Shown here: piece by piece, positions 1 through 10,958 of the stretch | How the letters are laid out: each line of letters opens with the position of its first letter | Position numbering within the stretch: position 1 is the first letter of the stretch | From: Candidatus Binatia bacterium | GTDB taxonomy: Bacteria; Desulfobacterota; Binatia; HRBIN30 | Reading direction: 5' to 3' | Length of the DNA: 64,000 nucleotides | Assembly: GCA_026415395.1 (NCBI GenBank) | Contig: JAOAHD010000017.1 | Location: 85,001 to 149,000 of the forward strand | The notes under the pieces: model-generated | The model's input: the letters and a program-made list of their open reading frames with translations, nothing else | Told to the model about the DNA's origin: nothing | Database searches by the model: none | Program-made: the position numbers and the translations under genes

Positions 1-755
<755 letters not shown>

Positions 756-868
756 CTAGAAGCCTGAGGCTCAACCACCTAGACCCGCACCCAACGAGGC
801 AGCGCTAAAAGCAAAGACCCTCTCTCCTTGCCATCAGCGTCTCGTTCCAAACGACCACAACCACCCTC

Positions 869-2425
869 TCACCGCGCTACGTCACTCGCTCGGGTCTCCC
901 GGATCACAGTTACTTTGATCTGGCCAGGATATGTCATCTCGTTCTCAATCTTTCGAGCAATATCCCGCGCCAGGACGGGAACCAGCTCATCGCTCACCGT
1001 GCGGGGTTCAACGATAATCCGTATTTCCCGACCTGCTTGCACAGCAAACGACTTCTCTACTCCCTTGAACGAGTTCGTAATCCGCTCCAAGTCTTCTAAC
1101 CGTTTCACGTAGCTCTCCAACATCTCGCGCCGCGCCCCAGGCCGGGCTCCGGACAATGCATCGGCAGCGTCCACCAATGGAGCCAGGATCGTTTCTGCCT
1201 TCACCTCCTCATGGTGGGCCGCAATGGCATTCACGATTTTCGCGGACTCGCCATAACGGCGCGCTATGTCAGCACCAATGATTGCGTGAGAACCCTCGAC
1301 CTCATGCGTCAGCGCCTTACCGATGTCGTGAAGCAACGCCGCCCGGCGAGCCTGCTTCTCGTTCAGCCCAAGTTCCGCGGCCATCGCGCCACAAATGAAT
1401 GCCGCTTCAATGGAGTGTGCCAAAACGTTCTGCGCGTAGCTGTAACGATACTTCAGCATTCCCAGAAGCTTCACCAACTCAGGGTGTACGCCGTGGATGC
1501 CCACCTCCAACAGTGCTTTCTGGCCCGCTTCACGAATGCTCTCCTCCAGCTCTTGTTCCGCACGGCGGACCACTTCCTCGATCCGCCCGGGGTGAATCCG
1601 GCCATCGGAAATGAGTTTCTCCAGCGCAATTCTTGCAATCTCACGGCGAATTGGGTTGTGGCACGAGACGATCACCGATTCGGGTGTATCATCGATAATT
1701 AAATCAACGCCGGTAGCCGCTTCGATCGCACGAATGTTCCGCCCTTCACGACCAATAATGCGACCCTTCATTTCATCGTTCGGTAGATGAATGACTGAAA
1801 CAGTCCGCTCCGCAGCAAAATCACCCGCGAGCCGCTCAATGGCGATGGACACAATTTTTTTTGCTCGCCTTTCAGCTTCAGCCCGTGCTTCTTCCTCAAT
1901 GACACGTATCCGCCGCGCAGCCTCATGGCGAGCCTCTTCGGTCATCTGCTCCACGAGCATCTGCTTGGCCTCCTCACGCGTGAGGCCGGCTACCCGTTCA
2001 AGCTGTTGGCGCGCCTGTTCCAAAAGCTGCTGACATTGCTGCGTCTGGTGCTCCAACGCCATTTCCTTTTCGCGCAACCGTTCTTCCCGCCGATCCAGTT
2101 CAGCGTCGCGTCGGTCCAGTTGGTCCCCCCGCCGGTCCAACGTCTCCTCACGCTGCGCCAATCGCTTTTCCAACTGCTGCAGTTCTCGCCGCCTCTCCTT
2201 GGATAGCTGCTCTGCCTCGGCCTGCGCCTGAACCAAAAGCTCTTTGCCTTTAAGCTCTGCCTCGCGAACGATCCGACCTGCCTCACCCTTCGCCTCCTCC
2301 ACAAGACGTGTCGCCTCGGCCACTTGCGCGGCCCGCGCAGCCGAGGAGCGCCGTAATCGTACAAACTCAAATGCCAGGGCCGCGATGACACCAACCGCCA
2401 GCCCGATCAAAAAGTAGAATTCCAC
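869..2425 (-). CDS. rny: Ribonuclease Y
   Basis: Membrane-anchored endoribonuclease that starts mRNA decay. The 518 residues show the full family layout: one N-terminal membrane helix (about 4-25), a long charged coiled coil (about 30-190) rich in [12 protein letters not shown]-type heptads, a KH domain with [12 protein letters not shown] (about 215-230), and an HD domain with the metal-binding HDIGKA (about 365) and AAHHEE. Length matches typical RNase Y. The start is GTG at 2425, chosen because AAAGGAG lies 9 nt upstream; it overlaps the end of the cyclo-ligase gene by 19 bp, which implies cotranscription. No oddities. Confidence 0.96.
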   Translation of the reverse strand: MEFYFLIGLAVGVIAALAFEFVRLRRSSAARAAQVAEATRLVEEAKGEAGRIVREAELKGKELLVQAQAEAEQLSKERRRELQQLEKRLAQREETLDRRGDQLDRRDAELDRREERLREKEMALEHQTQQCQQLLEQARQQLERVAGLTREEAKQMLVEQMTEEARHEAARRIRVIEEEARAEAERRAKKIVSIAIERLAGDFAAERTVSVIHLPNDEMKGRIIGREGRNIRAIEAATGVDLIIDDTPESVIVSCHNPIRREIARIALEKLISDGRIHPGRIEEVVRRAEQELEESIREAGQKALLEVGIHGVHPELVKLLGMLKYRYSYAQNVLAHSIEAAFICGAMAAELGLNEKQARRAALLHDIGKALTHEVEGSHAIIGADIARRYGESAKIVNAIAAHHEEVKAETILAPLVDAADALSGARPGARREMLESYVKRLEDLERITNSFKGVEKSFAVQAGREIRIIVEPRTVSDELVPVLARDIARKIENEMTYPGQIKVTVIRETRASDVAR

Positions 2426-3096
2426 GGTCGAATACTCCTTTCTTCAGTTGCAATTACACCCGGCGAGCATACCAACGTGCGCCGTTCAGTCACGATCCTA
2501 TCAAGCCCCACGTCCCAACGCTCCGGAAGCAAGCCGGGCACCCTCTGAAATTCATATGCTAACCCTATGATTTGCAGCGCAACTTGCCCCCGCAACCACC
2601 CTAACAGGCGATCATAGACCCCCGCTCCGCGTCCTAAACGTGCACCTGATCTGCTCCACGCCACCACCGGGACATAAGCCACCATCGAACGTACCCTTTG
2701 GAGCCCGGGGGCCGTAGTCATCGGCTGCCACAGGCCGAATTTGGCTTTTTGGAGCGGCGCCCCTGGGGACCACCGACGCACCGTCCACTCCCCATCTCCC
2801 CAGCAGGGCAAGAAAATTGGGATATGGTTTCGCACTGCCCACCAGATAATCGGACCGGTCGGGACTTCGTTTTCGTTTTCCAGATAAAGCAGGACTGCGT
2901 CCGTGAGGCGCAAATCGACCGCATCCAGAGCTCTCATCGCGACAATCATACCGATTGCGGGCTCTTTTCCTGGCCCGACTAGCTGACGACGCCATGCGCG
3001 CAGAGAACAACGAAGTGCTTCTTTCCAGGCGGAGTCATTCGCCCTAGGCGCCCGTCCAGCCTCTCCGTTACGTGGTATGGCACGTAAGCCGTTCAC
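2407..3096 (-). CDS. 5-formyltetrahydrofolate cyclo-ligase family protein
   Basis: Would convert 5-formyl-THF to 5,10-methenyl-THF with ATP. The family core runs from [15 protein letters not shown] through [15 protein letters not shown] to the phosphate-loop motif [15 protein letters not shown], then [16 protein letters not shown]. The canonical GYYDR appears as GVYDR. About 20 extra C-terminal residues overlap the rny start. The frame stays open to a TTG at 3228, but the first 70 residues of that longer version lack family similarity and lie over a strongly paired RNA-like region (see 3031-3203). I use the GTG at 3096 as a compromise; it has no clear ribosome site and still overlaps the RNA candidate, so the start is uncertain. 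The usual partner of this gene upstream is 6S RNA. Confidence 0.8.
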   Translation of the reverse strand: MNGLRAIPRNGEAGRAPRANDSAWKEALRCSLRAWRRQLVGPGKEPAIGMIVAMRALDAVDLRLTDAVLLYLENENEVPTGPIIWWAVRNHIPIFLPCWGDGEWTVRRWSPGAPLQKAKFGLWQPMTTAPGLQRVRSMVAYVPVVAWSRSGARLGRGAGVYDRLLGWLRGQVALQIIGLAYEFQRVPGLLPERWDVGLDRIVTERRTLVCSPGVIATEERSIRPWNSTF

Positions 3097-3203
3097 GGTG
3101 CGGCCTATAACAAAAAGGTTTAAACTCGAAGAGACAAAGTAGCGAGAGGGGCCAAGTCCGGGAAAAGAGACCGGCGACACAAAGCGACGAAGCGGAATAC
3201 TCC
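3031..3203 (-). ncRNA. ssrS: Candidate 6S RNA upstream of the cyclo-ligase gene
   Basis: About 173 nt on the minus strand fold as a long rod. Closing helix: GGAGTATTC (3203-3195) pairs GAATGACTCC (3040-3031) with one bulged G. Second helix: CCGGTCTCT (3174-3166) pairs AGAGGCTGG (3064-3056), nine pairs with two G-U. The 3' side of the large central region holds a perfect 7-bp hairpin, TTACGTG/CACGTAA (3087-3068). A closed rod with an open centre and a small 3'-side hairpin is the 6S plan. Position between ftsY and a 5-formyl-THF cyclo-ligase fits the widespread ssrS-ygfA linkage. I cannot score it against a covariance model, and no convincing promoter is visible. Confidence 0.5.
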
Positions 3204-3249
3204 GAAGCTCTACAATTGCTTCCCTCAAGTTCAGGCCGCACGAAGCGGC

Positions 3250-4371
3250 TCAGGCGCTCGACGAAAGAACTTGTTGCAGCTGCCGCCCCTCTTCGCCAGT
3301 CGGATCACGAACGGGTGACGACGAGGAATCCCCGATCAACGCCGCGACGAAACGCTTCGTGTTGAATTCCTCCCAGTCTTCCAGTCTTTCCCCAACACCT
3401 ACGAAGAGAACTGGCAATGCAAGCTTCGCGGCAATCGAGATGGCAACTCCACCCTTGGCCGTCCCGTCCAACTTGGTGAGGCAAACACCGGTCACTGGTA
3501 CCGCCTCCGACAACACGCGTGCTTGCACCAACGCATTCTGACCGTTGGTAGCGTCGATTACAAGGAAAACCTCGACGCTCTCTTCCCCCAACTCCCGCTG
3601 AGTGAGCCGCACAATTTTCTTAAGCTCCTCTACCAGTGGTTGCCTTGAGTGTAACCGCCCCGCCGTGTCGACGATCACAAAATCCACATCTCGGGACTTG
3701 GCTGCTTGCAGCCCGTCAAACACGACCGCCGCCGGGTCTGACCCGGCTTGGTGGCGAACACAGCCAACGCCTAACCGCTGAGACCATTGCGCAAGCTGCT
3801 CGGCCGCAGCTGCACGAAAAGTATCGGCCGCCACCAACAGCACTTTGAACCCCTTCGCCCGCAACCAGTAAGCCAGCTTTGCAACGGATGTCGTTTTGCC
3901 GACTCCGTTGACCCCAACTATTACAATCGCTCTGGGCTTTTGCCTCGGTTGATCCCAACGACGACCAGCACCTTGTACTTGTTCCAAAATGCGCTCGAGC
4001 TCTCCCGCGAGCAACTTTCGGAACGCTTTTGCATCGGTGGTTCGACCGCCAACAGCGCGAAGACGTTTCACGACCTCTCTCGCTAACTCCGCTCCAACGT
4101 CCGCGGCTATCAAGGCTTCCTCGATCACCTCGAGGCTCCCTCGCTCTCCTGCCCCCTCCCAAATGGCACGCAACCGTTCCCGCGTGCGCGCCAACCCAGC
4201 GAATAAGTCCGACCCCTCCGTGTGGTCGGCGGCGCTACCGTCCGCATCCGGTCCGCCTCCTCCCACGCCCCCTCGAAGCTGCTTATGGCGCAGGCGCCGC
4301 CAGGTTGCAGCCCCTCCGAGCCCCAGGGCCGCAAGAATCAGGAGGGATGTGATAATCCAGTCCCCTTCCAT
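3250..4371 (-). CDS. ftsY: Signal recognition particle receptor FtsY
   Basis: GTPase that docks SRP-ribosome complexes at the inner membrane. The 373-residue protein begins with a membrane-spanning segment (about 6-22), then a Gly-rich and acidic linker, then the NG domain. GTPase motifs are intact: GVNGVGKTTSVAKL (G1, about 153-166), DTFRAAAAEQL (G2), DTAGRLHS (G3) and TKLDGTAKGG (G4). An N-terminal transmembrane helix replaces the long acidic A domain of E. coli FtsY, as in many deltaproteobacteria. It lies 68 bp downstream of smc on the same strand, a common pairing. Confidence 0.95.
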   Translation of the reverse strand: MEGDWIITSLLILAALGLGGAATWRRLRHKQLRGGVGGGGPDADGSAADHTEGSDLFAGLARTRERLRAIWEGAGERGSLEVIEEALIAADVGAELAREVVKRLRAVGGRTTDAKAFRKLLAGELERILEQVQGAGRRWDQPRQKPRAIVIVGVNGVGKTTSVAKLAYWLRAKGFKVLLVAADTFRAAAAEQLAQWSQRLGVGCVRHQAGSDPAAVVFDGLQAAKSRDVDFVIVDTAGRLHSRQPLVEELKKIVRLTQRELGEESVEVFLVIDATNGQNALVQARVLSEAVPVTGVCLTKLDGTAKGGVAISIAAKLALPVLFVGVGERLEDWEEFNTKRFVAALIGDSSSSPVRDPTGEEGRQLQQVLSSSA

Positions 4372-4439
4372 AAACTGGCAGGTTAGAGGAAAGCGTCGAA
4401 TCCTGCTAGCAAAGAAGGCAACCGCTCACCCAAGTGCTA

Positions 4440-7400
4440 TTAGTGCAGCTCCACGGCTAGCAGCGTAGAGACACCGGGCTGCTGCATCGTCACCCCATAC
4501 AGGCGGTCTGCCACCTGCATTGTACGCTTGTTGTGGGTAATCACAATAAATTGCGAGCTGCTCGTCATTGCCCGCACGAGTTCCATGAACCTCACGACAT
4601 TTGCATCATCCAGCGCAGCGTCCACCTCGTCGAGGATGCAAAATGGACTGGGGCGCCACGCAAATAAAGAGAAAATCAAGGCAACTGCCGCCAAAGCTTT
4701 CTCTCCCCCTGAGAGCAGCGCAACGGTTTCCAACCTCTTCCCTGGTGGTCGGACAATAATGTCCACACCAGAGGTTGAGAGATTCGCCGGCTCCGCCAAA
4801 ACCAGCCGCCCCTCCCCACCTCCAAACAGACGAGGCATGACCGCGGCAAACTGACTTTGGATCGCTTCGAAGGCCTCGAGGAATTTCCCCCGCGAAACAC
4901 CGTCCAACCGCTCAATTGTGTTCTCTACATCTTTCAGCGCGCGTTCCAGGTCCGCTTTTTGCGTTCGCAGGAATTGAGCTCGCTCTTCTGTTTCCCGCAG
5001 TTCTTCAACAACACTCGACCCTACTCCGCCAACTCTCTCCAAAGTCGACCTCAAAGCTTCCAATCGTCGTCGCAAGTCCTCCTCGGTCTCCGGGCAATCC
5101 TCAACCACCACATCCTCGAGTTTACAGCGATAGCGTTCTAGCACCGTTTGACGCAGGTGCTCTAGCTGAGACCGAGTCTCGACCAACTCCACCTCAGCTC
5201 TCGCCCGACCCTCTCTGCAGGAGTCAAGTTCCATGGACATTTCGTGGACAGTACGCTCCGCCAACTCCCTGCGAGCAGCTGCCTGCGCGATGTTGTCATC
5301 CCTCGCGCGCTCTTCCTGAGCCAACGATTCAACTTGCCGCTGAAGACGCGCCTGCCTGAATTCCAACTCCGCAATCGCGCTTGCTGTTTTATCGTGCTCC
5401 ACAGACGACGCCGCCAAGGCTTCGATCAAGCTCTTCATTCGCTGTCGCAGAGCAACCTCCTGCTGTTCCAGCCGCACTAAAGTCTGCACGAGGGCTTCAT
5501 GCCGCTCCCGCGCCCGAGCAAGATCGAGTTCCCAACCCCGAATCTGCCTGTCCAATTGGACGCACCGTTGCTCCGCCTGGACGGACTGCCCCTCAAGCAA
5601 CTCCGCTAGAGGCTGCGCCTCGGAGCCAATGGTCGCCAATACTTTCAACCGCTCACTGACAGCCGCAATCCGAGCTCCGACTTCTAAAGACCGGGCAACT
5701 AAGCGGACCCGCTCCAAAGAACCATGCTCTACTTGATCCACCAATCGCCGTCTTTCTTCTTTCCACCGATCAATATCTTTCTGCCATCCCACAATTTGCA
5801 CGGAAAGCCGCTGCAGCGCCGCCTCCACCCCCAACAACTCCTGCCGCTCCGCCTCCAAACCCCGCGCCAACTGCTCGTAGGCCTCCCGCTTCTCTCTCAA
5901 TTCCGCGTTTTTCAGCCGAAGTGATTGCGCGAGTTCCTGAACGAGCCTTCGGCGCGCTAAAAGTTCCTCCCCTGGGTTGGCGCCCCCTGCTCCACCGCTG
6001 ACGACTCCATGCCGGTCGACGCTTTCCCCAGCTGGCGTCACCAGCAAGCACTCACTCTGCAGTCTCCGGTGGTACGCGAGTGCGTCCTCTAAACGGGGGA
6101 CCAACGCTACGTCAGCTAAGAGCCTTCCGACCACCTCTCGATATGGCTGCTCGGAACCCACAAGGTCGGCAAGCGGTTGGATGTTTCCTTCAATGCCGCA
6201 CAATTTTTTGCCGTTGCGCGAGGTCCCCGTCAGCGCGACGAACCATCCACGTCCGAGACCCGCCTCACGCAAACGGCTCACGGCGGCAAGAGACTCTTCT
6301 TCCTGGTTCACAATCACGCATTGCAAAAGGTCGCCCAAGGCAGCCGCTACTGCACGCTCCAGCGCTGCAGGCACGTCCAAAATCTCGGCGACCACCGCGC
6401 GCGCCCAGCGCGATCCGTTCTCGCCGAGGAGAAGCTTCTGCACGCTCGGATTAAAGCCCGCATAGCGGCGGCGGAGCTCTTCGAGGGTGTCCAACCGCGA
6501 CTGCAACCGCAGGCACTCGTCCGCCAACTCTTCGTTCTCTTGTTGCCGATCCCGGAGTTCCCTCGCCAAGGCCTCAGCACGCTGTCGCTTTTCCTCTTGC
6601 CGCTGCAAGAGGCGGCACCGCTGGTCTTGAGCAACCTGCCACTGGCGCTTGCAACGCAGGAGCTCCTGTTCCACTTCTCTAAGCCTCGCCGAAGCAGCCT
6701 GCAGCTCTTTGTCGTAAAAGTCTTTCCGAGTTGCCAGCTCGGCACTTTCCTTTCGCAGGCGCCGGTCTTCATTCTCTAACTCCGACCGTTCTTGCCGGAG
6801 CTCCAGATCCTGAGTTCGGATCCGCTCAAGTTCCATTTTGTAGGCGGTTAACCGTGCGCCCAGAAGCTCTCGCGTTCGCGCGGCCACCCCTCGCTTATGT
6901 TCGAGGACAAAGATTTCGCGCGCGATTTGAGAGCGTTTTTCAGCCTCTCGTGTACGGATTTCCGCCGACTCTCTCACCTGAGCCCGGATCGACGATAGCT
7001 CGCTCTCGATAGCTCTCTTCCGGTTCGATCTTTCTTCCTGTTGCCGCCGCGCGAGAGCTATCTGCCCACGCAACCCTTCAAGCTCGGCTTCTAACTGCAC
7101 GCGCCGCTCGCGAAGCGAGCTTAACTGGACCAAAGCATCCCGCTCGTGCGACCGACTCACTTCCAGCTCGAGCTCGGCACGGTCAAGGCGCTCGCGGATT
7201 CCCTCCGCAGCAACAACGATTGCTCGAACCGCACTCTCTTTTTCCGCAATCCATTCCTCCAGCCGCGCCCTTTCACGTACCGCCAGAATCAGCTCGATTC
7301 GGCGGATTTCGTCCTCAGCGGCCCGCGCCTGCTCAGCCCTTTTTGCAAGGCGTCGCATGTAATTCAGTTGCCGTTCCAGTTCTCGGAGAATGTCATTCAG

Positions 7401-8012
7401 GCGCTGGAGGTTCTCCTTTGTGCGCTCCATTTTACGCTCAGCCGCAATTTTCCTTACGCGGAACAGTGTCGTTCCAGCCGCCTCTTCGATCCAGCTCCTC
7501 CGATCCTCTGGCTTAGCAACAATGAGCTGGTCGACCTTACCCTGCTCTATCACCGCGTAAGACCGCGCCCCTACCCCGGAACCCAGGAACATGTCTGTTA
7601 CGTCGCGCAAGCGACACGCTCGGCCGTTCAGCAGATACTCAGATTCACCAGATCGGTACAGTCGGCGTGTAACTTTTGCCTCGCCGCACTCGCGCAAAAT
7701 CTGGGCAGCAATCGAGTTTTCATCGAGTGCCTCCAAGCGCTCCGAAGGTCCCCCAAGCTCCAGAGTCAGCGAGACCTCTGCCATGTTGCTTGGGGGTAGC
7801 TGGTCCGAGCCCTTGAAGAGCACGTCCTCCATCTGGGCTCCTCGCAGCAGGCGAGCACTCTGCTCCCCTAACACCCACCGAATTGCGTCGACGACATTGG
7901 ATTTCCCGCAACCGTTCGGCCCCACGATCGCGGTCAACCCACGTGCGAACTCAATAACGGTCCGATGGGGAAAGGATTTGAAGCCTTCAATCTCTAACTG
8001 CTTAAGACGCAT
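4440..8012 (-). CDS. smc: Chromosome segregation ATPase SMC
   Basis: Condensin core subunit that compacts and segregates the chromosome. The 1190 residues are full length for a bacterial SMC. The N-terminal head has FKSF followed by Walker A VGPNGCGKSNVVDAIRWVLGE; two long coiled coils flank a hinge (about 500-660, including ALGDLLQCVIV and VDRHGVVSGGAGG); the C-terminal head has the signature LLSGGEKALAAVAL, Walker B FCILDEVDAALDD and the HNK switch region. ScpA and ScpB are not in the window. Start ATG at 8012. Upstream lies a 12-bp palindrome (TTGACTGGTCAA, 8062-8073) of unknown role. Confidence 0.96.
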   Translation of the reverse strand: MRLKQLEIEGFKSFPHRTVIEFARGLTAIVGPNGCGKSNVVDAIRWVLGEQSARLLRGAQMEDVLFKGSDQLPPSNMAEVSLTLELGGPSERLEALDENSIAAQILRECGEAKVTRRLYRSGESEYLLNGRACRLRDVTDMFLGSGVGARSYAVIEQGKVDQLIVAKPEDRRSWIEEAAGTTLFRVRKIAAERKMERTKENLQRLNDILRELERQLNYMRRLAKRAEQARAAEDEIRRIELILAVRERARLEEWIAEKESAVRAIVVAAEGIRERLDRAELELEVSRSHERDALVQLSSLRERRVQLEAELEGLRGQIALARRQQEERSNRKRAIESELSSIRAQVRESAEIRTREAEKRSQIAREIFVLEHKRGVAARTRELLGARLTAYKMELERIRTQDLELRQERSELENEDRRLRKESAELATRKDFYDKELQAASARLREVEQELLRCKRQWQVAQDQRCRLLQRQEEKRQRAEALARELRDRQQENEELADECLRLQSRLDTLEELRRRYAGFNPSVQKLLLGENGSRWARAVVAEILDVPAALERAVAAALGDLLQCVIVNQEEESLAAVSRLREAGLGRGWFVALTGTSRNGKKLCGIEGNIQPLADLVGSEQPYREVVGRLLADVALVPRLEDALAYHRRLQSECLLVTPAGESVDRHGVVSGGAGGANPGEELLARRRLVQELAQSLRLKNAELREKREAYEQLARGLEAERQELLGVEAALQRLSVQIVGWQKDIDRWKEERRRLVDQVEHGSLERVRLVARSLEVGARIAAVSERLKVLATIGSEAQPLAELLEGQSVQAEQRCVQLDRQIRGWELDLARARERHEALVQTLVRLEQQEVALRQRMKSLIEALAASSVEHDKTASAIAELEFRQARLQRQVESLAQEERARDDNIAQAAARRELAERTVHEMSMELDSCREGRARAEVELVETRSQLEHLRQTVLERYRCKLEDVVVEDCPETEEDLRRRLEALRSTLERVGGVGSSVVEELRETEERAQFLRTQKADLERALKDVENTIERLDGVSRGKFLEAFEAIQSQFAAVMPRLFGGGEGRLVLAEPANLSTSGVDIIVRPPGKRLETVALLSGGEKALAAVALIFSLFAWRPSPFCILDEVDAALDDANVVRFMELVRAMTSSSQFIVITHNKRTMQVADRLYGVTMQQPGVSTLLAVELH

Positions 8013-8176
8013 TCCTCACCAACACCCAGCGCCGCCGCAACGGGCTCCCTCTTAGCCCGCATTGACTGGTCAACGCAAGCCGGCCAACTGCCTCCCCAGG
8101 GTCGTCCTAGCGATGATCGAGTGGCGTTCGCACAGGATAACGATCTCCCAAAACCACCCTCGGTCATGGTAGGGAG

Positions 8177-8204
8177 TTGACCTCGGTCAGGAAGACACCA
8201 TAAG
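8177..8204 (+). promoter_or_regulatory. Candidate sigma-70 promoter of the double FBPA/P gene
   Basis: TTGACC at 8177-8182 and CATAAG at 8199-8204 are separated by 16 nt, about 40 nt before the chosen start codon. Matches are 5/6 and 4/6 to consensus. Confidence 0.4.
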
Positions 8205-8245
8205 CCGTGGTTGGAGACGTTTCGCACTCGGTGGAGGGACAACAC

Positions 8246-10900
8246 ATGGCAGACGTCGGCAAGCTGAATGAGGAATTTCTCGCACTCGAAGCGACCCGTC
8301 AAAACAAAAGAGTGGTCGCAACGTTTCATTCTGTTCGGCTCCTACCACTCTTGCCCGGGGCAACTGCGATTCCGGCGGGGGTGTGCGACTCTGTCCGGCG
8401 AAAACTCGAAACCCTCGTTGAGCGAGAAGCGATCCGTAGCTGCCTGGTCCACCGGTTCGGGAGCGACTTGCTAATCCAGGTAAACCGAATTGGAGCCGAC
8501 CACTACTGTCAAAGCCCCGACGACGAAGTTTGGGCAGCCATTCGAAGCGGGCTGGAAGACGGATCCAAGGCCACTCCGGACCTTCTCGGCGCTCTCAAAC
8601 CCCTCATGTCACAACCTATCCAAGAACAATGCAGGCAACTTCGGGTACGGACCCTCCGCTTTCCGTTCACTGAACGGGGGGCAGAGCCGATCTTGGTGGC
8701 GAAACTCATCTCTGGTGCCGTGGGCGGGTTCAATCGGATGCTTTTCAACATGTTTTTCCATCCCGATAAGGGCTCGCATCAGCGGCTCGACGGCACTCGT
8801 TTCGTTGCGCTGGTCGAGCATGTCCCAAGCCTCCTCAATCAAGAGACCCGTAGGCGAGTGTACTTCTTTGGCGACCGCGCGGCGGAGCCGTGTTTGCATT
8901 TTGTCTATCCTAACGCTGCCGGACCCATAACCGTGGAGGCGAGCCAGGTCGGCGACTGGGCTGAGCTGCTCTCGCTGATCGCCAACCCGTCGGAATGGGT
9001 GCTGTCGGCAGTTTACGCGGTCCAAGGTCGTTTTGTTCATGACGGCAACGACTGGCAAGCTACACGCCATGAACCCGTAGCACTTGTCTGTGTTCAAACT
9101 CCGGGGAGTGATCCGCAGAGTGAACCTGTGCTCGCGGTTCGCTTACAGAGTGGTCTTCCCGCTATTGGCGAGGCTCATTTCAACCTCGGGGGTGACTTCC
9201 ATCTCACCGTTGGGGGCTCCAATGGCGGCTACCACCTTGCGGTCATGCCAACCACGCTGACTGAAGCGGCGGCTGGATGTACACAGCCAGGCGTAGCCCG
9301 GATTTGCGCGTACTCGTATCAATCGTACGACAACGGCCGAATCCCCCCGCATCATGACGTCGTCGATCTCTTTGCGCAAGACAGCGTTCAAACAAGGCGC
9401 CTGCAACGCCGCGCCACTGAATTTGCGCGTCTCATGATGGGGCATGGGGAGTTCCAACCCTTTGTGACCGCCGAAGAGGCGGAGGCACGGGCACGGGACC
9501 AGGCAGCGAAACTTGCCAATTTCTTCTCGCCCATTCCGGCGACGGAACAGGGTCAAGTAGACGAGGTTGTAAGGAGGTTTGCCCGACCCGGCACGTTGGT
9601 GCTGTCGGACATTAAGGCTGATGGAGGGGGGAAGCTTGGTCACACCGCTCCGCCGACACTCTTCGTTGGGGTTGCCCAGGCCGCCTTAGAAGAGGCGCGG
9701 CAAGCCGGCATGTTGCGCAGCTTCGAGGTCTTCGCGGTGGGCGATGACCTTCACCTCCTCATGCTCCATGAACGGGGGATCGATGCGAACGAGATTCATT
9801 TGTTAGCGTTCCGAACGTTTTGGCGCGCAGTGTGGGTGACAGAGCTATTACAGTACAAGCCCTACGGGCTCGCCCAAGACCTCAAAATTGGCCCCGCCAC
9901 CAAAGGGAAGAAAGTAGAAGAGCTTGCCGAACCCTCCGAGGAGTTTGTGAATTTCCTAGGAAGATTCCTCCCCGACCCCGAGCGGCAAGCCCTTCCGAAA
10001 ATCGAACAAGCCTTACGAGAATGGCAAGGCGGACGTACGGCCACTGAAGTCCGCCGACCCTTTGCCGGGAACGTAACGGGACAGGGGCCAGGGTTTGCAG
10101 AGCTCCCGGTCTTTGGGCCGAACACAACGGTCGGCCTTGTCGCAGCAGACAAAGCCGGGCCCGCAGCATTCAATTTGCCGGTCTGGTTCGCCCTGAACGC
10201 CGTCATGGAACGTCCCCAACACCTCCACACCGTGGGCCGCTCACTAGCCGTAGAGATCTTCGACGTTCATAAACACCGACGGATTTTCCTCGATGCCTTC
10301 TACCACCGGGCGGAGATTGGGCGTCTCCTTGGGGCGACGAACCTGTTTAACGTCAAACGGGTCTGGTCTCTGACGCAACCTGTGGCTGACCCCGGCCAAA
10401 TCACACAGCATCTCGACCAACTTTTGCTGTCCGCCTCGACGGAAAAGCTCGCGCTCATTGCAGGGGGAGAATATGTCGGCAAGGACGATCCGGTACTGCT
10501 GGGTGTTCCAGAACTTGTCGAGCCGATTTTCACGCTGATGCGCGATGGATTCTATCTCACGCAAGGTGACGAACGAGGATCCCACTACATGATGCTCTCC
10601 CCGAAGCCGTTGTCAGAAGCCGTAGCCACCATCCGTAGCCGCGGGCTAGAGGTTGGCCTGCGGGTTGGCGTGCACAATGGGAAGCATTTGACGCTCCAAG
10701 ATGTGTACGCGGAGCCTGACTTTACAGAGGCGCGCGACCGCATCGAAGCTTTGAACGAAAAGCTCTGGACAGCCCAGGGTTCTGAATTCACCCCTGTTGG
10801 GGTTGGAGCTCGCGACGTGGAACCAGCTTATCCACTGATGAAGGTGCTCAGGAAAATTACGGCTGCCGACTCTCGCTACGGTGTTTGGATCAACAAGTAA
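8246..10900 (+). CDS. Tandem (double-length) fructose-1,6-bisphosphate aldolase/phosphatase
   Basis: Archaeal-type FBPA/P (class V FBPase family) makes fructose 6-phosphate in gluconeogenesis; normal proteins have roughly 360-400 residues, this one 884. Two homologous copies are visible. Copy 2 (about 449-845) keeps the first-half catalytic motifs SDIKADGGG (about 454), GDDLHLLMLH (about 499) and the Schiff-base region YVGKDDPV (about 743), but its second half (QSGFPAVGE, RGSHNGPLMP in ordinary FBPA/P) has changed to GVPELVEPI and RGSHYMMLSP. Copy 1 (about 20-425) is the reverse: its first-half metal and lysine motifs are lost (KAD is FHS; YVGKDD absent), while QSGLPAIGE (about 301) and GGSNGGYHLAVMP remain. 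Family identity is from remembered motifs; a composite active site is inference. The ATG at 8246 has GGAGG 8 nt upstream and is preferred over the GTG at 8207. Confidence 0.85.
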   Translation: MADVGKLNEEFLALEATRQNKRVVATFHSVRLLPLLPGATAIPAGVCDSVRRKLETLVEREAIRSCLVHRFGSDLLIQVNRIGADHYCQSPDDEVWAAIRSGLEDGSKATPDLLGALKPLMSQPIQEQCRQLRVRTLRFPFTERGAEPILVAKLISGAVGGFNRMLFNMFFHPDKGSHQRLDGTRFVALVEHVPSLLNQETRRRVYFFGDRAAEPCLHFVYPNAAGPITVEASQVGDWAELLSLIANPSEWVLSAVYAVQGRFVHDGNDWQATRHEPVALVCVQTPGSDPQSEPVLAVRLQSGLPAIGEAHFNLGGDFHLTVGGSNGGYHLAVMPTTLTEAAAGCTQPGVARICAYSYQSYDNGRIPPHHDVVDLFAQDSVQTRRLQRRATEFARLMMGHGEFQPFVTAEEAEARARDQAAKLANFFSPIPATEQGQVDEVVRRFARPGTLVLSDIKADGGGKLGHTAPPTLFVGVAQAALEEARQAGMLRSFEVFAVGDDLHLLMLHERGIDANEIHLLAFRTFWRAVWVTELLQYKPYGLAQDLKIGPATKGKKVEELAEPSEEFVNFLGRFLPDPERQALPKIEQALREWQGGRTATEVRRPFAGNVTGQGPGFAELPVFGPNTTVGLVAADKAGPAAFNLPVWFALNAVMERPQHLHTVGRSLAVEIFDVHKHRRIFLDAFYHRAEIGRLLGATNLFNVKRVWSLTQPVADPGQITQHLDQLLLSASTEKLALIAGGEYVGKDDPVLLGVPELVEPIFTLMRDGFYLTQGDERGSHYMMLSPKPLSEAVATIRSRGLEVGLRVGVHNGKHLTLQDVYAEPDFTEARDRIEALNEKLWTAQGSEFTPVGVGARDVEPAYPLMKVLRKITAADSRYGVWINK

Positions 10901-10958
10901 CGAGCGCTGCTTCTAGAGGATTCCGACCCAGCGGGCAGCTTGCGTTACAGCCACGAAT

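Noticed and set aside
3097-3228. N-terminal 44 codons of the cyclo-ligase frame up to a TTG start
   Set aside because: No family similarity, no ribosome site, and the bases form paired RNA helices.
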